Source: Rhodosporidiobolus odoratus (lineage: Eukaryota; Basidiomycota; Microbotryomycetes; Sporidiobolales; Sporidiobolaceae). Taken from it: a DNA stretch of 64,000 nt. The stretch spans positions 520,546 through 584,545 of the forward strand of contig JAOANU010000014.1 of assembly GCA_034387635.1 (NCBI GenBank), in the 5' to 3' direction. Position numbers and translations under genes: made by a program. Below are positions 34,219-44,054 of this stretch, one piece after another. The number at the start of each line of letters is the position of its first letter. Position 1 is the first letter of the stretch. Under the pieces are notes generated by a model. That model was not told the DNA's origin and searched no databases. It saw only the letters and a list, made by a program, of their open reading frames with translations.

Positions 34219-35596
34219 CTAGTACGCATGAATCTGCGCACACATGGGCAGAGGGAAGTGCAAATGAATGGAGATAGAAGCGGACGAGGGAGTGGGAGAA
34301 AGAGCATAAAGAGAAAAAAAAAAAACCATGGTCAGTCGAGGTGCGAACCGAAAAGCTGGTATGCGTTGAGGAAAAGGAGGCAGGACACGGGAGCCTCACC
34401 TTCTCCGCGACCCCCACCCACTCCCCCAACACCCTGCCCACCTCATCCTCCTCCGCCCCTCCACTTCTCACAAAATCCGGGTTCCAAACCTCGATGCGGT
34501 CAAACATCATGAGCGGACGGATGGGTTGGACGTCTCGAGCTAGAGCGGGTTCTGTCGAGATCGAGGTAGAGGTCGAGAGGGGGTTAGAGGCAGGGAGGGA
34601 AAGGGCGGGAGACGGGGGAGGAGGAAGGAGGGACGAGGTGCGGGAGAGGGGGGCGGGACCGATCGGTGTGTCGGCCGTAAGGAGGGTAGAGGAAGCAGAA
34701 GAGGTCGACTCATCGATTGTGGAAGGGGAAACAGAGGAGGTGACGGTGGTAGTTTCGACTTCGACCGTGGTCGTGGTGGTAGTGGCAGCAGAGGTTTCGA
34801 CGACCTCTTCGGCGGTGGTCTCGACGGTGACGACCTGCTCTGCAGTCGAGGCCTCGCCTTCGATCTGGGCAGGTCTCTCGCCGTCCACCTTGACTTGGAC
34901 CCGGATTGCTTCTTCCTCCTCAACCACCTCAACCTCCATCTCCATCTCCATCTCCTTGTCCCCACCTTGCTCTACCGCGCCCTCATCCTCCTCCTCGTCA
35001 TCCAACGAGAACCCTTTCCCCTTTCCCACCTTGTTCCTAGTCCCCACCTTCCCCTTCCCCTTCCCCTTGCTCTTCACCCTGGCCGCCTCGACCGCCCTCC
35101 TCCTCGCCTCCGCTCTGGCTTTTCTTGGACTCATGCCCGCCAATCCTTCGACGCTCGCAGTCCCAGTCTCCTGAACCCTCTTGGCGCGTTTAGCAGCCCG
35201 TTCCTCCCTCTCTTCCTGCCTTCTCTTGGTCGTCGCCTCTGCTCTGTCCCTCTCCTCTTCACTCTCCGCTCCAGTCGAGGTCAAGATTGCGGGTGTGCTC
35301 GAGGCCATAACCACTCCCCTATACCCCTCGGGCATTTCCAACCAAGAACTGACTAACTTCCTCCCCCTAAACGCGGCTTGTCGGTGACCTTGTCCTTGTC
35401 CTTCTCCTTGTCCTTCTGGTGGCGGAGGGACTGAAGGGTCGGGGTAAGGGCGGGGTTGGAAGTAGGTTGAGATTGGAGCGGGACCGGAGTAGGAGAGGGA
35501 GAAGGGGAGGAGCGAGATTGAGGTTGAGGACGAAGAGCAGGAGAGGGAAGTGGGACAGGGTATGAGAAGAGGTTGAGGAGCCCGTGAGGTGGACAT
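34219..35596 (-). CDS. RNH203: Ribonuclease H2 subunit C
   Basis: Non-catalytic subunit of RNase H2, the complex that removes RNA from RNA/DNA hybrids and embedded ribonucleotides. Two exons (35596-34400, 34233-34219) give 403 residues. The N-terminal domain shows LLPFSLSYSGPAPISTYF and FRGRKLVSSWLEMPEGYRGV, matching the conserved LLPC...GPAPV...F and FRGR.L....PPG.VG blocks of human RNASEH2C. The C-terminal block MMFDRIEVWNPDFVR with LGEWVGVAEK is joined by splicing to the final IHAY-stop, the equivalent of AAIHA in the human protein. Between the two lies an insertion of roughly 250 residues of low complexity (basic, then acidic, then Ser/Thr-rich); family members are usually 110-170 residues. 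The final exon is only 15 nt including the stop codon. Confidence 0.87.
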
Positions 35597-35920
35597 GGGC
35601 ACTGTATACGTGTGCGAGTCTGCGTTAATGAATCGAGAGTAGACGAGAATCAAGCGTCGAGGGAGACAAGTTTGAACGCGACGAGACGCGCTGGCGCCGA
35701 TGAAAACAAGAAAAGGGGGGGAGACAGAGACTGAACAAAACACCGCTTGCAAGCCTTCACAAGCGACCTAGTATCCTACCAAGTCAACAGAGCCAGACAG
35801 ACCCCTACATCCCAGATCGAACTGCTGAAAAAGAAAGAAGAAGGAGACGACGGAAAAAAATCGAGAAACCCGAATGTTTCGTACAACCTCCCTTCAACCT
35901 CCTCGTGAGCTCCCCCGTGG
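35597..35920. other. Short intergenic region
   Basis: Promoter side of RNH203 and 3' flank of the Cys-rich orphan. Nothing else is seen. Confidence 0.5.
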
Positions 35921-37901
35921 TCAAACCACCCCCTGCTGTCTCCTCTGCGCCAAAATCCCCTCTCCAACCCTAATCCTCTCCCGAACCCACCTCTCGACCT
36001 TAGCCTTCTCCAACCCCACCGCAATCCTCGGATCCAACCTGCTTCCACTTCTTTCGTTCCACCTTCCCTCGTCGATCAATTTATCCCTCCTCCTCCTCGC
36101 TTTCCTCACCCCATCCGCGGCCAACGCGACATGAAACGCTGGCAATCCGGGGATTTGACGGAAGACGTCAAAAACGGCTCGGTCGTCTTCCGTACTCCCA
36201 CCGCCTCCTCTTCCGGTGTCTCCACCCCCGCCTGAATCGAGGTCGACGAGTTCGACAGGAGAGGTTGAAGAGAAGGAGAGGTCGGCGTCAATCAGAGGGA
36301 GGTAAGGGAGGAACGAAGGCGAGATTTGCAGCAGGAAGGCGCCGAGCGGGGTGGAGGACAGGTGAGAGTCTTGCTGATTGACGGGTGGGGGAGCCACCTG
36401 TGCAAGTTGTTGCGAGGGAAGGGAGGACGAGGAGGGAGGTTGGGGCGGCGGACCAGGCGTAGGGGAAGGGAAAGCAGGAGAAGCGGAATGGAAGGATGGA
36501 GAGCCGTAGGGTTGCTGGTACATGGGAGGAGGAGGTTGGTAGGCCTGTTGCTGCGGTACCATCGCTGCAGGTTGTTGTTGAAACGGATGCTGTTGCTGTT
36601 GCTGAGAAGGGAAGAACGGCTGTTGAGGCGAAGGCTGATACCCTCCATTGGTCCCCATCCCGAACGCACTACTCCCCGCCGCGCTCCCTGCCCCCGCAAA
36701 ACCCACTACCCCCCCTGCTCCCCCGCCTCCTCCCGAACTCGCACTCCCCGCCATCCCCCCACTTGCCGCAACCGGAACCAACGGCGGACTCTCCAAACTC
36801 GGATCGTCGTGCGTCAGGACCGCTCGACGAGCGTTCTCAGCGTCCGGATTCATGGGGAGGTACGGCGCTGCGTGAGAATGGACCGGGTTGAAGGCGGCTT
36901 GGTTGATTCCCCAACCGGAAGGGGCGCCGGGCATGTCGGGGAAGGTGGTGAACTCGGCAACGCAGTTGTAGGTGCAGGCGCTGTGACGAGATGGGAATCA
37001 CGAGTGGTCTTCGATAGAAGAGATAGAAGAGATAGACGAAAACGCACAGGTCCGTCTTGCAAGTCAAGCGACACATGGTAGTCGTTTCAGCGCTGACCGA
37101 AACGTCGTAGCTGTGCAGTGACGAGTTTCATCAGCTGGCGCTCCCGGCAAGAGCACAGTAGAACCGAAAGGCAAGAACGCAGGACTAGAACGCACCCTTT
37201 CATCCACCAATAACACCTGTGCATCTTCCTAAAGTCGCTCTGCAGGCAATAGGAAACGTCGCGTCAGTTGACTGATCGGCTGACTCAATCATACAAGCTG
37301 CTCGACGCCGTTGATGCGCGTACAGCCAAGGGTCTTGCACCCTCGCCCTCGACGACTCGCAGGCAGTACATTGCCGCAGACGCCAGCCGCCCGCCTTCCG
37401 GCGGGGGACTGCTAAGCTCATCGAAGGCTCCTCGCCCTCGACAACGCGCAGGTAGTATACTACCGCAGGCGCCAGTAACCCGCCTGGCTCGGTGGGAGTA
37501 TGCTCAGCTCGCTCGCAGAAAGCTCGTAGAGCGCTACGAGCGCTCGACGACGCGGGGCCTTCCTCGCTCATCGGCTGCTACCTGCGGCTCAGCCAACGAC
37601 GCTTGTCGGGCCATATCTACCCCGCTTCGCCCATCGACTGCTAGCGCAGTCGACGACGCTCGGGAAGGCGCAGTGGACGACGCTCGGCTCGGAAACGAAT
37701 TGACTAACCTGATTCTTGTACTTGCCGAGGGGGGACTCTCCGCCGTAGGTCTTGTCCATGCGGAGTTTGGGGGGCTGCGGGCGAGGAAGAAGGTGCAAGG
37801 CGAGCGAACAAGCCGTGAGGTCGAGGTCAGCGTGAATCAAGGGAAGCGGTCAGGGACAAGACTAGGGGCGAGAAGCTGACCTTTGCGACGCGGGACGACA
37901 T
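35921..37901 (-). CDS. Orphan with Cys/Trp-rich N-terminus and Gln/Gly-rich middle
   Basis: Not recognised. Exons of 21 nt (37901-37881), 66 nt (37774-37709), 44 nt (37239-37196) and two further pieces join to an N-terminus MSSRVAK, PPKLRMDKTYGGESPLGKYK, SDFRKMHRCYWWMKGYD, TTTMCRLTCKTDLACTYNCV, AEFTTFPDMPG. The cysteine spacing (CRLTCKTDLACTYNC) suggests a small metal-binding or disulphide-bonded module, but no family can be named. A Pro/Gln/Gly-rich middle (QQQQQHPFQQQ) follows, then a helical C-terminus (DDRAVFDVFRQIPGLPAFHV, LDPRIAVGLEKAKVERWVRE). The second intron is 469 nt, several times longer than the gene's other introns, and contains the intronic repeat described separately. Divergent from RPN13 across a 438-bp promoter. 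Confidence 0.7.
37310..37690 (-). repeat. Intronic repeat, copy A
   Basis: Fills most of the 469-nt intron 37240-37708 of the Cys-rich orphan. Read in the transcript direction it begins CGAGCGTCGTCCACTGCGC 22 nt after the GT donor, then contains GATGAGCGAGGA, CGTCGTCGAGCGC, GAGCTTTCTGCGAGCGAGCT and two imperfect copies of a CTGGCGCCTGCGGTAGTATACT-like unit (one complete, one diverged). It shares these blocks in the same order with copies B and C. It has no coding potential of its own. Confidence 0.75.
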
Positions 37902-38339
37902 GGTGGCGATGTCGCTGAGACGAGGGCGGACAGCGAAGCGTCCTTGTTGGGGTATTATTGGGCTGTGGTGGAGCGCTAGCGAGGGAAGTCGCAAAGTGGG
38001 GGGAGGATGAAAAGAACAGTATCAAACGGATCAGCACGCGAGAGACGGGAGTTGACAGTGTAAAGTGCTCACAGTGGTCCTGTGAGTGACTATAGCAGTG
38101 TCCGAGGTGTGGATCGAGTGTACAAGCGAGTTGATTGATGAACTCTGTGATGAGTTCAAGGCGACGGACCGAGAAGAGCAATTGGCGATCAAGGCGTGGC
38201 TCGAGTGGGTCAAGCCGGTAGCTCTGAATCGACTAGGTACAGCTGCAGCTGATTCTGTGCTAGTCGAGGGCGTAGACAAGTCGGTTTCTCCTCATCTCAT
38301 AATAACAACTGGTTGTTCACTTTGCCCCACTCGTTAGCA
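37902..38339. promoter_or_regulatory. Divergent promoter of the Cys-rich orphan and RPN13
   Basis: The two start codons face away from each other across 438 bp, so promoter elements of both genes must lie here. No specific factor-binding site is assigned. A proteasome-associated control element (PACE, GGTGGCAAA) of the Rpn4 type was not seen. Confidence 0.55.
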
Positions 38340-40132
38340 ATGGCCCCGTTACTCCAGTTCAAAGCAGGCAGGTGCACAAGGCAGGGTGAATCAAACACTG
38401 TGGTCCCTGAAGCAACCAAAGGGTAACTCGTTCCCTTTCTCTCCTTCGTCTCGTCGTCACTCTTCCCCTTCCACCTCGAAACTAGACTGCAGGCGGATCC
38501 GCTGACCCTTGCTACTCGTAGCCTCATCATCCTCGAAGAACAAGACGGCCTCCTTCACTTCCTCTTCCGCACCTTCAACTCGTCCTCGTCCTCCTCGACG
38601 GGTGAAATCGAAGACGACCTCATCATCTTCCCTGGAGACGCCACCTTCCTCCCCGTCCCTACTCCCACCGCTCCCGCCTCTTCCTCCTCGAACCGCATCC
38701 ACGTCCTCAAGTTCAACTCGTCCTCGGCCCGCCACTTTTACTGGCACCAAGACGTCGACCTCGACCCCCAAGAGTATCAGCGTCGAGGTGCTCGGGTCAA
38801 TGAGCTCATTGGGGCCACGGCGGACGAAGAAGGGGGAGACGAAGGGATGCAGGGTGTAGAGGCGTGAGTCCCCCCGCATTGCCAGTTTTCTTCGAGCGTC
38901 GTCGCTTGCGCTTGCAAGCGTTGAGCGAGAGGCGCCAGAGGCGCTTTACCAATACGCCCGCACGCGTCGTCCGCCGGGCCGAAGGTGCAGCGGATGAGCG
39001 GGCGGGCGGGGGCGTCGTCGCACCCCTTTCAGGTGAGCGAGCGCTAGCGCGCGAACTAGCGACTACAGCGCCGGGAGGCGTTCTCTGGCGCCTGCGGCAG
39101 TTTAGGACATCGGCGCCTGCGGCTGAGTACCATACTGAGCGTCGTCGAGCGCGAGGAGCGCTCGATGAGCTTTCGGCGAGCGAGCTTAGGTTTCTTCCGC
39201 CGGGAGGCGGGTGGCTGGCGCCCGCAGCAGTATACTGTCTGCACGTCGGCGAGGGCGGGGAGCCCTTCGATGAGCCCATCTCAAGTGAGCGAGCGGGAGC
39301 GAGCCAAGGATCTTCCCCTGGCCTGGACAGCGGAAGGGAAAGAAAACACCCGACCGCTTGTTTTTTTCGATCTTTCTTGCTGCTGAACCGTAATTTCCTG
39401 CTTCGTTCACAGCTCGACCTCTTCTTCGGCCGCCCCGCATTCCCTCGCTACCCCTTCGCATGCCACAAGTACTTCGTCAGCCGGCGCACCGGGCGCGCCG
39501 GCCGATCCTGCTGCGACTTCTGCCTCGGCGTTCGGCAGTGGCAGCAGCAGCGGAGCGAGCCAAGATCAGCTTGCGCAGTTGCAGAGTATCCTAGCTGGTT
39601 TCGGGGCTTCGAGCCAGGGTGGAAGTGGTGGAGCTGGAGCAGGTGGATTGGCAGGATTGGCGGGTATGATGAGTAGTCCAGGTGCGTCCGCGTCGATCCC
39701 ATCTCCGATGCTCAAGCCTATCGCTTTCATTTCGACTGTCTCGACTGACCCTATGCCCCTGCGCCTCCCTTTGCAGAATTCCTCCTCCCCGACGTCCTGC
39801 CCCCTGCGACCGCCTCCTCCCTCCTCTCCACCCTCCCGCCCTCTGTCCTCTCCCACCTAAGCACCTTCCTCCCCCCCTCCCCCCACCTCCCAACCGGCAC
39901 CCCCTCCAGCCAACTAACTTCCCTCCAGCGCGCGATCGCCTCTCCCGAATTCCGGAGGAGCTTGGCCGGGTTGGACAGGGCGTTGAGGACGGGCGCGACG
40001 GGTCCATTGGTTAGAGGGTTGGGGATGGGGGACAGGGCGGCGCAGGGTACTGGGGAGTTTTTGGAGGAGGTTCAGAGGATGGGGGAGGAGGAGGAGGCGA
40101 AGAAGGCGGAGGAGTCGGGAGGGACAAAATGA
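38340..40132 (+). CDS. RPN13: Proteasomal ubiquitin receptor Rpn13/ADRM1
   Basis: Four exons (38340-38422, 38522-38863, 39413-39681, 39777-40132) give 349 residues. The N-terminal Pru domain is clear: LLQFKAGRCTRQGESNTVVP, GLIILEEQDGLLHFLFRTF, EIEDDLIIFPGDATFLPVP and RIHVLKFNSSSARHFYWHQD, aligning block by block with human ADRM1 (LVEFRAGKM..., EDDLIIFPDDCEF, VYVLKFK...FFWMQE). A Ser/Gly/Ala linker follows, then the DEUBAD-like C-terminal domain (PDVLPPATASSLLSTLPPSV, LQRAIASPEFRRSLAGLDRA) that recruits the deubiquitinase UCH37. The protein docks on the 19S regulatory particle and binds ubiquitin chains. The second intron is 549 nt, far longer than the 99- and 95-nt introns beside it, and carries intronic repeat copy B. 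Confidence 0.95.
38891..39310 (+). repeat. Intronic repeat, copy B
   Basis: Occupies the 549-nt intron 38864-39412 of RPN13, beginning CGAGCGTCGTCG 29 nt after the GT donor. It contains two nearby GGCGCCTGCGGC units, CGTCGTCGAGCGCGAGGAGC, GATGAGCTTTCGGCGAGCGA and GGCTGGCGCCCGCAGCAG followed by a TATACT. The segment 39136-39235 aligns closely with the corresponding part of copy A. Orientation is the same as the host transcript. Confidence 0.75.
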
Positions 40133-40174
40133 GGGATGGAAGGGAGACTGTGGGAGGGTGGCGAGGTGGAGAGG

Positions 40175-40602
40175 ATGAGTGCGAGTAGGAGAGCTCTACC
40201 TGTGGTATGCCAGCAATGGGAGGCGGGCAGGTTGTGGGGGATGACGGGTGCGTCTTGTCTTCTCTCCGGTCCCTCTCACGTTTTGTCGTGCTTGCCAGAC
40301 TGACAGATCGCTCTTACAGCTACCACGAATGCTGAACTTGCAAGGCGCGCAGCTTTGGCGGCATCGATGAAAAAGCAGCAAGCAGTGTAGGTAACCTTGT
40401 CTGGCCCCTACAATCCCAGGCGGCCTAATGGGACGGTTCCTACAGTGTCGAGTCCCTGGAAAGAAACCGAGAGGGAGAGGATGTTGTAAGCATCTTCTAC
40501 GGTTTGTCCTCAAAAACGGACGTCGCAAAAATGGCCCTCTCCCTTCGGACTTTTTTGTTCGCGGGACTGCGGCTGCTGTCTGCTCGCGCTTCCGTCGACT
40601 AG
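40175..40602 (+). CDS. Small three-exon orphan protein
   Basis: Not recognised. Exons 40175-40247, 40320-40386 and 40446-40602 join to 98 residues starting MSASRRALPVVCQQWEAGRL, then ARRAALAASMKKQQAVVESL and REGEDVVSIFYGLSS, ending LFAGLRLLSARASVD. Donors are GTGCGT and GTAGGT with CAG acceptors; both introns have plausible branch sites. The N-terminus is basic and Ser/Arg-rich, which would suit mitochondrial import, but that is only an inference. The start lies 42 nt after the RPN13 stop, so the two transcripts are nearly fused or share regulation. Exon 3 might be cut short by another donor at about 40492. Confidence 0.5.
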
Positions 40603-40859
40603 GTAGTCGGCATGCTCACTTGCAAGACCTCGTCACCGCGTTGGAAATTGCGCCGACACACCGAACCAGTGCTCGAGCCTTCGCAACCTCCTGTTTTTCC
40701 CAGCCCGCATCTCGTTCCGCTCTCAACGTTTGTCGTCCCAGCTCCGTTGAACGTTGACAATGTAGACGACCGGACGACGTCGCCTATCGCTGCTCGCCTC
40801 CAGCTATTCAGCCGTCTTGTTCCATACCGCCCACCACTTCATCTTCCCTCTCCGCCGGC

Positions 40860-41765
40860 ATGCCAGAGGCGATGCAGTCCGCCGAGTCCTACACAACCCT
40901 TGATGGGCTGGTACAAGCTAGTCGTACGGCAGCGCTTGCAAGCGTGCGTACCTCACTTTCCTTGACGCCAGGAATTCTCGATAAAAACGAAGAAGCGGGA
41001 GTAGAGCGGACTGCTGATGTCGTACTTTGCTGCCCGCATCAGGTGACGGCTCTCAAGGCATCACACAAGGAGCTCTCTACGCGTGAGCAGGTCAAGACCC
41101 TGTACGCGGCACAGCAGCGACTCGTTGAGCTGAAAACCCTCGACAAAGCTGGTCTTCCACCTTACAAAGGCAAGAGTGTTGGGCTTGGTAAGAGCGCCAA
41201 AGCGCATGGCGCAGCCGCAGACAGAGCAGAGACGGAGGAGCGAGTGTTGAAGCGTCTGAGGGTGGACGCTGAGACTGCCATGGAAGATGTTGCTCGGGCA
41301 TGTAAAGGAGACCAGGTACGTTTCACCGCTCCTTCTGCCTTTTCCATCTCCATGCACGTACCTAACTTCGTTACTATCCGTACTACAGCCTCCCGAGTAT
41401 TCCGCACCTCAGGAAACGCCTCTTAATGCCAAGCGTGCTGTGCGCTTTCGATCTTTTTCTCGTACTCTGTGCCTTCCGCTCGATAGCCATCAAGCTGACG
41501 GAGCGACATTCTGCAGGTAAGAGCCTACGATCTGTACCAGTCAGAAAAGCGCAAGAACCTACGCAAGGCGCGCGCCGACCTTCGGGCATCGACCATTCTC
41601 GAGATGGTGCTGAAAAATTGGGAAGGTTTGGCGGAAGATCAGAAGCAGGCAAGTCGACGTTGTCCTCGCGTTATAAACATCTCGCTCTCCTCGCTGACGC
41701 TCCTAGTTTTCTTGCAGGTGTGGTACCGTGCGGCTGAAGAAGAAGAAAGGGAGAAGGAGAAATAG
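40860..41765 (+). CDS. HMG-box protein with an atypical GC-AG intron
   Basis: Five exons (40860-40943, 41043-41315, 41389-41439, 41517-41648, 41718-41765), all in phase 0, give 195 residues. N-terminal helix SYTTLDGLVQASRTAALAS, a helical basic region (VTALKASHKELSTREQVKTL, AQQRLVELKTLDKAGLPPYK), then an HMG-box-like domain (VRAYDLYQSEKRKNLRKARA, LEMVLKNWEGLAEDQKQVWY) and a Glu/Lys tail. The W and Y spacing fits the HMG fold; such proteins bind and bend DNA. The last intron begins GCAAGT instead of GT, a known GC-AG class, and is needed to reach the final VWYRAAEEE that closes the box. It is a paralogue of the gene at 26923-27711, with a matching first exon and intron. Confidence 0.8.
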
Positions 41766-43506
41766 TCTGAGTAAGTACCTCTATGCCGCTAACCACAGAT
41801 GAATCGATGTACAGGGAGTAGGCTCATAGACCGAGGCAAGCATTCCCCGTTCTTTGCATCGTCCTTCCGTGGATGAGTTGTCGCCTCTGCTGCATTGCGG
41901 CGCTGATGCCTGCACCTACATCTTTTTGTCATAGTCCCAGTTTTCAGCTGCGGTTACACTGGTTGGCTGCCTGATGCTCTTCGCATTACGACGGGCCTTT
42001 TTCGAGAAATACAAAATTGCCTAGAGGAGCCCCTTCAGCTCTACTGTGATTGCTGGTCTCTTTCTACTGCTATCTGCTGAGTGCATTGAGCGCTTTTGCG
42101 CACCTATTCCCACAAATCACGCAGGTTCAGCTAACCGCTCTTTCCGTTGAAAAGTTTACGCACCTCAACTCTGCAGCCCTGGCAGCAGAGCTTGCAGACC
42201 CTCAGGCCCTCAGCACTGCTGACCATCTCGCCTCACCTGCAGCGTCAGCTGTCCACAATGCCCACTGCAAAGCGGCGACTCACTCGACCAACTTTTTTGA
42301 CCTTCTCAAGCCAAAAAGCAGTATGCGGCTTGTAGAGTCACCACTGCACATTGAGACCTGCTGCTGAGCAGCCATGCTGCTGAGGGAGTGTATAGCAGCG
42401 TGCGACATGCATCTGCTAAGTCCAAGGTGGACAGGAACAGGCAGACCAGCTTGTTCTGCATCTCCACAACCACCTTTTTCCCCTTAACTTGGCTTTCCCT
42501 GTGTGCAACGCCTTGAGCTGAGGCCTGGATTGGAGCCATCTGCCATTGATCAGAGACCTAGGATACTTTTGCGAGACAGAGCCGCTGTGTTGCAGCCGAC
42601 TTTTCCCAAGTTCACCTTCAATTTTTCGATTTCTTCCCTAGATTTCCTACCCGACCTACTGTCTCTAGGCCTGGCAGGCCACGGGACCGGGACTCAGTGG
42701 CAGGATAGGTATGTAGACGAACGAGCTGTGTAGTACCGGCTACAGGAAGTGAGACGCCCAGACGAGCGCGGCGGGCGATCAAAGCGGGCGATCGAAGCGG
42801 GCGACACGGGAAGGTGGAGAGAGAAGTAGAAAGAACGCACAAGAATAGCAGTAATAGTCTCTGAATTGCGGTAGAACCAACAGGTGTGAGAGAGCTTGCT
42901 AGCGAGCCGAACAGACGAGAATAAGATAAAGAGAAAAGAGGATGAAGGGGAGCGGGGAAGCTACGGCTACGAGGTGGAACAAAGGGAAACGAGAGAAGAA
43001 AGGCAACGTGTCTTAGGAAACCGGACACGGAGAGACAGCGCCTTTAGGCGTGCTCGACCTTGACCTTGGAGGGAGGCGGGCGCCTCGTCTTCGTCGTCGG
43101 AGAGCGTCCTGTGCGAGCGGAGGAACGCGAGTTAGCTCCGGTCGTTACAGGAAGGTTCGATATTCATTCTCGTCCGTCTCTTCAGACGGTCCGAGCAAGA
43201 AAACGCTCCAGTCTCCTTGGCCCCGTTTATCTGCTCTCGCCGCTCGTCTTTGGCTGGTGTTACTTGTGTTACCCCTCGAGGTGTTGCGCACAAGCCGTCA
43301 AAGAGAAGACGCTTGAATAGAGCGCTCGAAATGGCTGAGAACTCCGCGGAAGCGGTTATCCGAACCCTACCCAACAAGGCGAAGAGCAAACAGGCGTGAA
43401 CAAGCAGGACGCGGACGGAGACGGACGGAGCTACAAAATAACAAAGATACCCTCTCTGTACCCTTGTACATCCAAAAAAGAGCAATACACGAGCTCGACT
43501 TTTTTT

Positions 43507-43602
<96 letters not shown>

Positions 43603-44054
43603 TCCCGGTCCGCGAGCGCACTCGAGAGGCTTTGAGCTTGGCTTGTTGTAAATGCTTGGAACATGGAGAGCGAGAAGAGAAGAGACCGAGACGAGAAGGA
43701 AGGGTATGCTAAACAAGAAATGCTAGACTACGACGCTGGACGGAGGACGAACACAAACACGGACAAGGATGGGCAAGGAGGAAGGGGATGGTGCAAAGAA
43801 GGATACGGCGGGGTCGTGAGACAGACACAGACACAGAGCGATGGAGACGGCGAGAAACGAGGACTTCAAGGAGGAGACGACGACGACGACAACGATTGCT
43901 AGAGACGCGGAGGTTACCAGAGGGCGTAAGCGAGGAGATGGCGAGATACGAAGAGGCGTGACCGTAAGGGGTTGATTGGTGGCGAGAGAAAGGATGAAAG
44001 TAAACGGAAGCGAAGGGGAGAGGAAGGGAATGGGTGAGATCGGACCGACAACGA
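41766..44054. other. Intergenic region with simple repeats
   Basis: About 2.3 kb without a convincing gene. A plus-strand frame at 42125-42363 has protein-like composition but no ATG context or splice partner. A minus-strand reading ending at 43044 (KTRRPPPSKVKVEHA-stop) could be the last exon of an unrecognised gene. A plus-strand frame ending at 43399 (MAENSAEAVIRTLPNKA) is also short. The region contains the TTTC microsatellite listed separately. Confidence 0.4.
43501..43604. repeat. TTTC tetranucleotide microsatellite
   Basis: About 26 uninterrupted copies of TTTC (GAAA on the minus strand), preceded by a short T run and flanked by unique sequence. It lies about 450 bp beyond the stop codon of the arrestin-like gene. 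Open frames across it (Lys/Glu/Arg or Phe/Leu/Ser repeats) are artefacts of the period-four repeat. Confidence 0.98.

Noticed and set aside
34341..35174. A 277-codon plus-strand frame opposite RNH203, rich in Ser/Thr/Val.
   Set aside because: It mirrors the low-complexity acidic insertion of RNH203 and has no independent support.
38806..39279. A 157-codon minus-strand frame and a 270-codon plus-strand frame inside the long RPN13 intron.
   Set aside because: They cover the GC-rich intronic repeat; the splice sites and the Rpn13 domain order show this is intron.
43132..43716. Open frames with long KKERKKE or FFLSFFLS repeats.
   Set aside because: They are translations of the TTTC microsatellite, which stays open in all frames because of its period.
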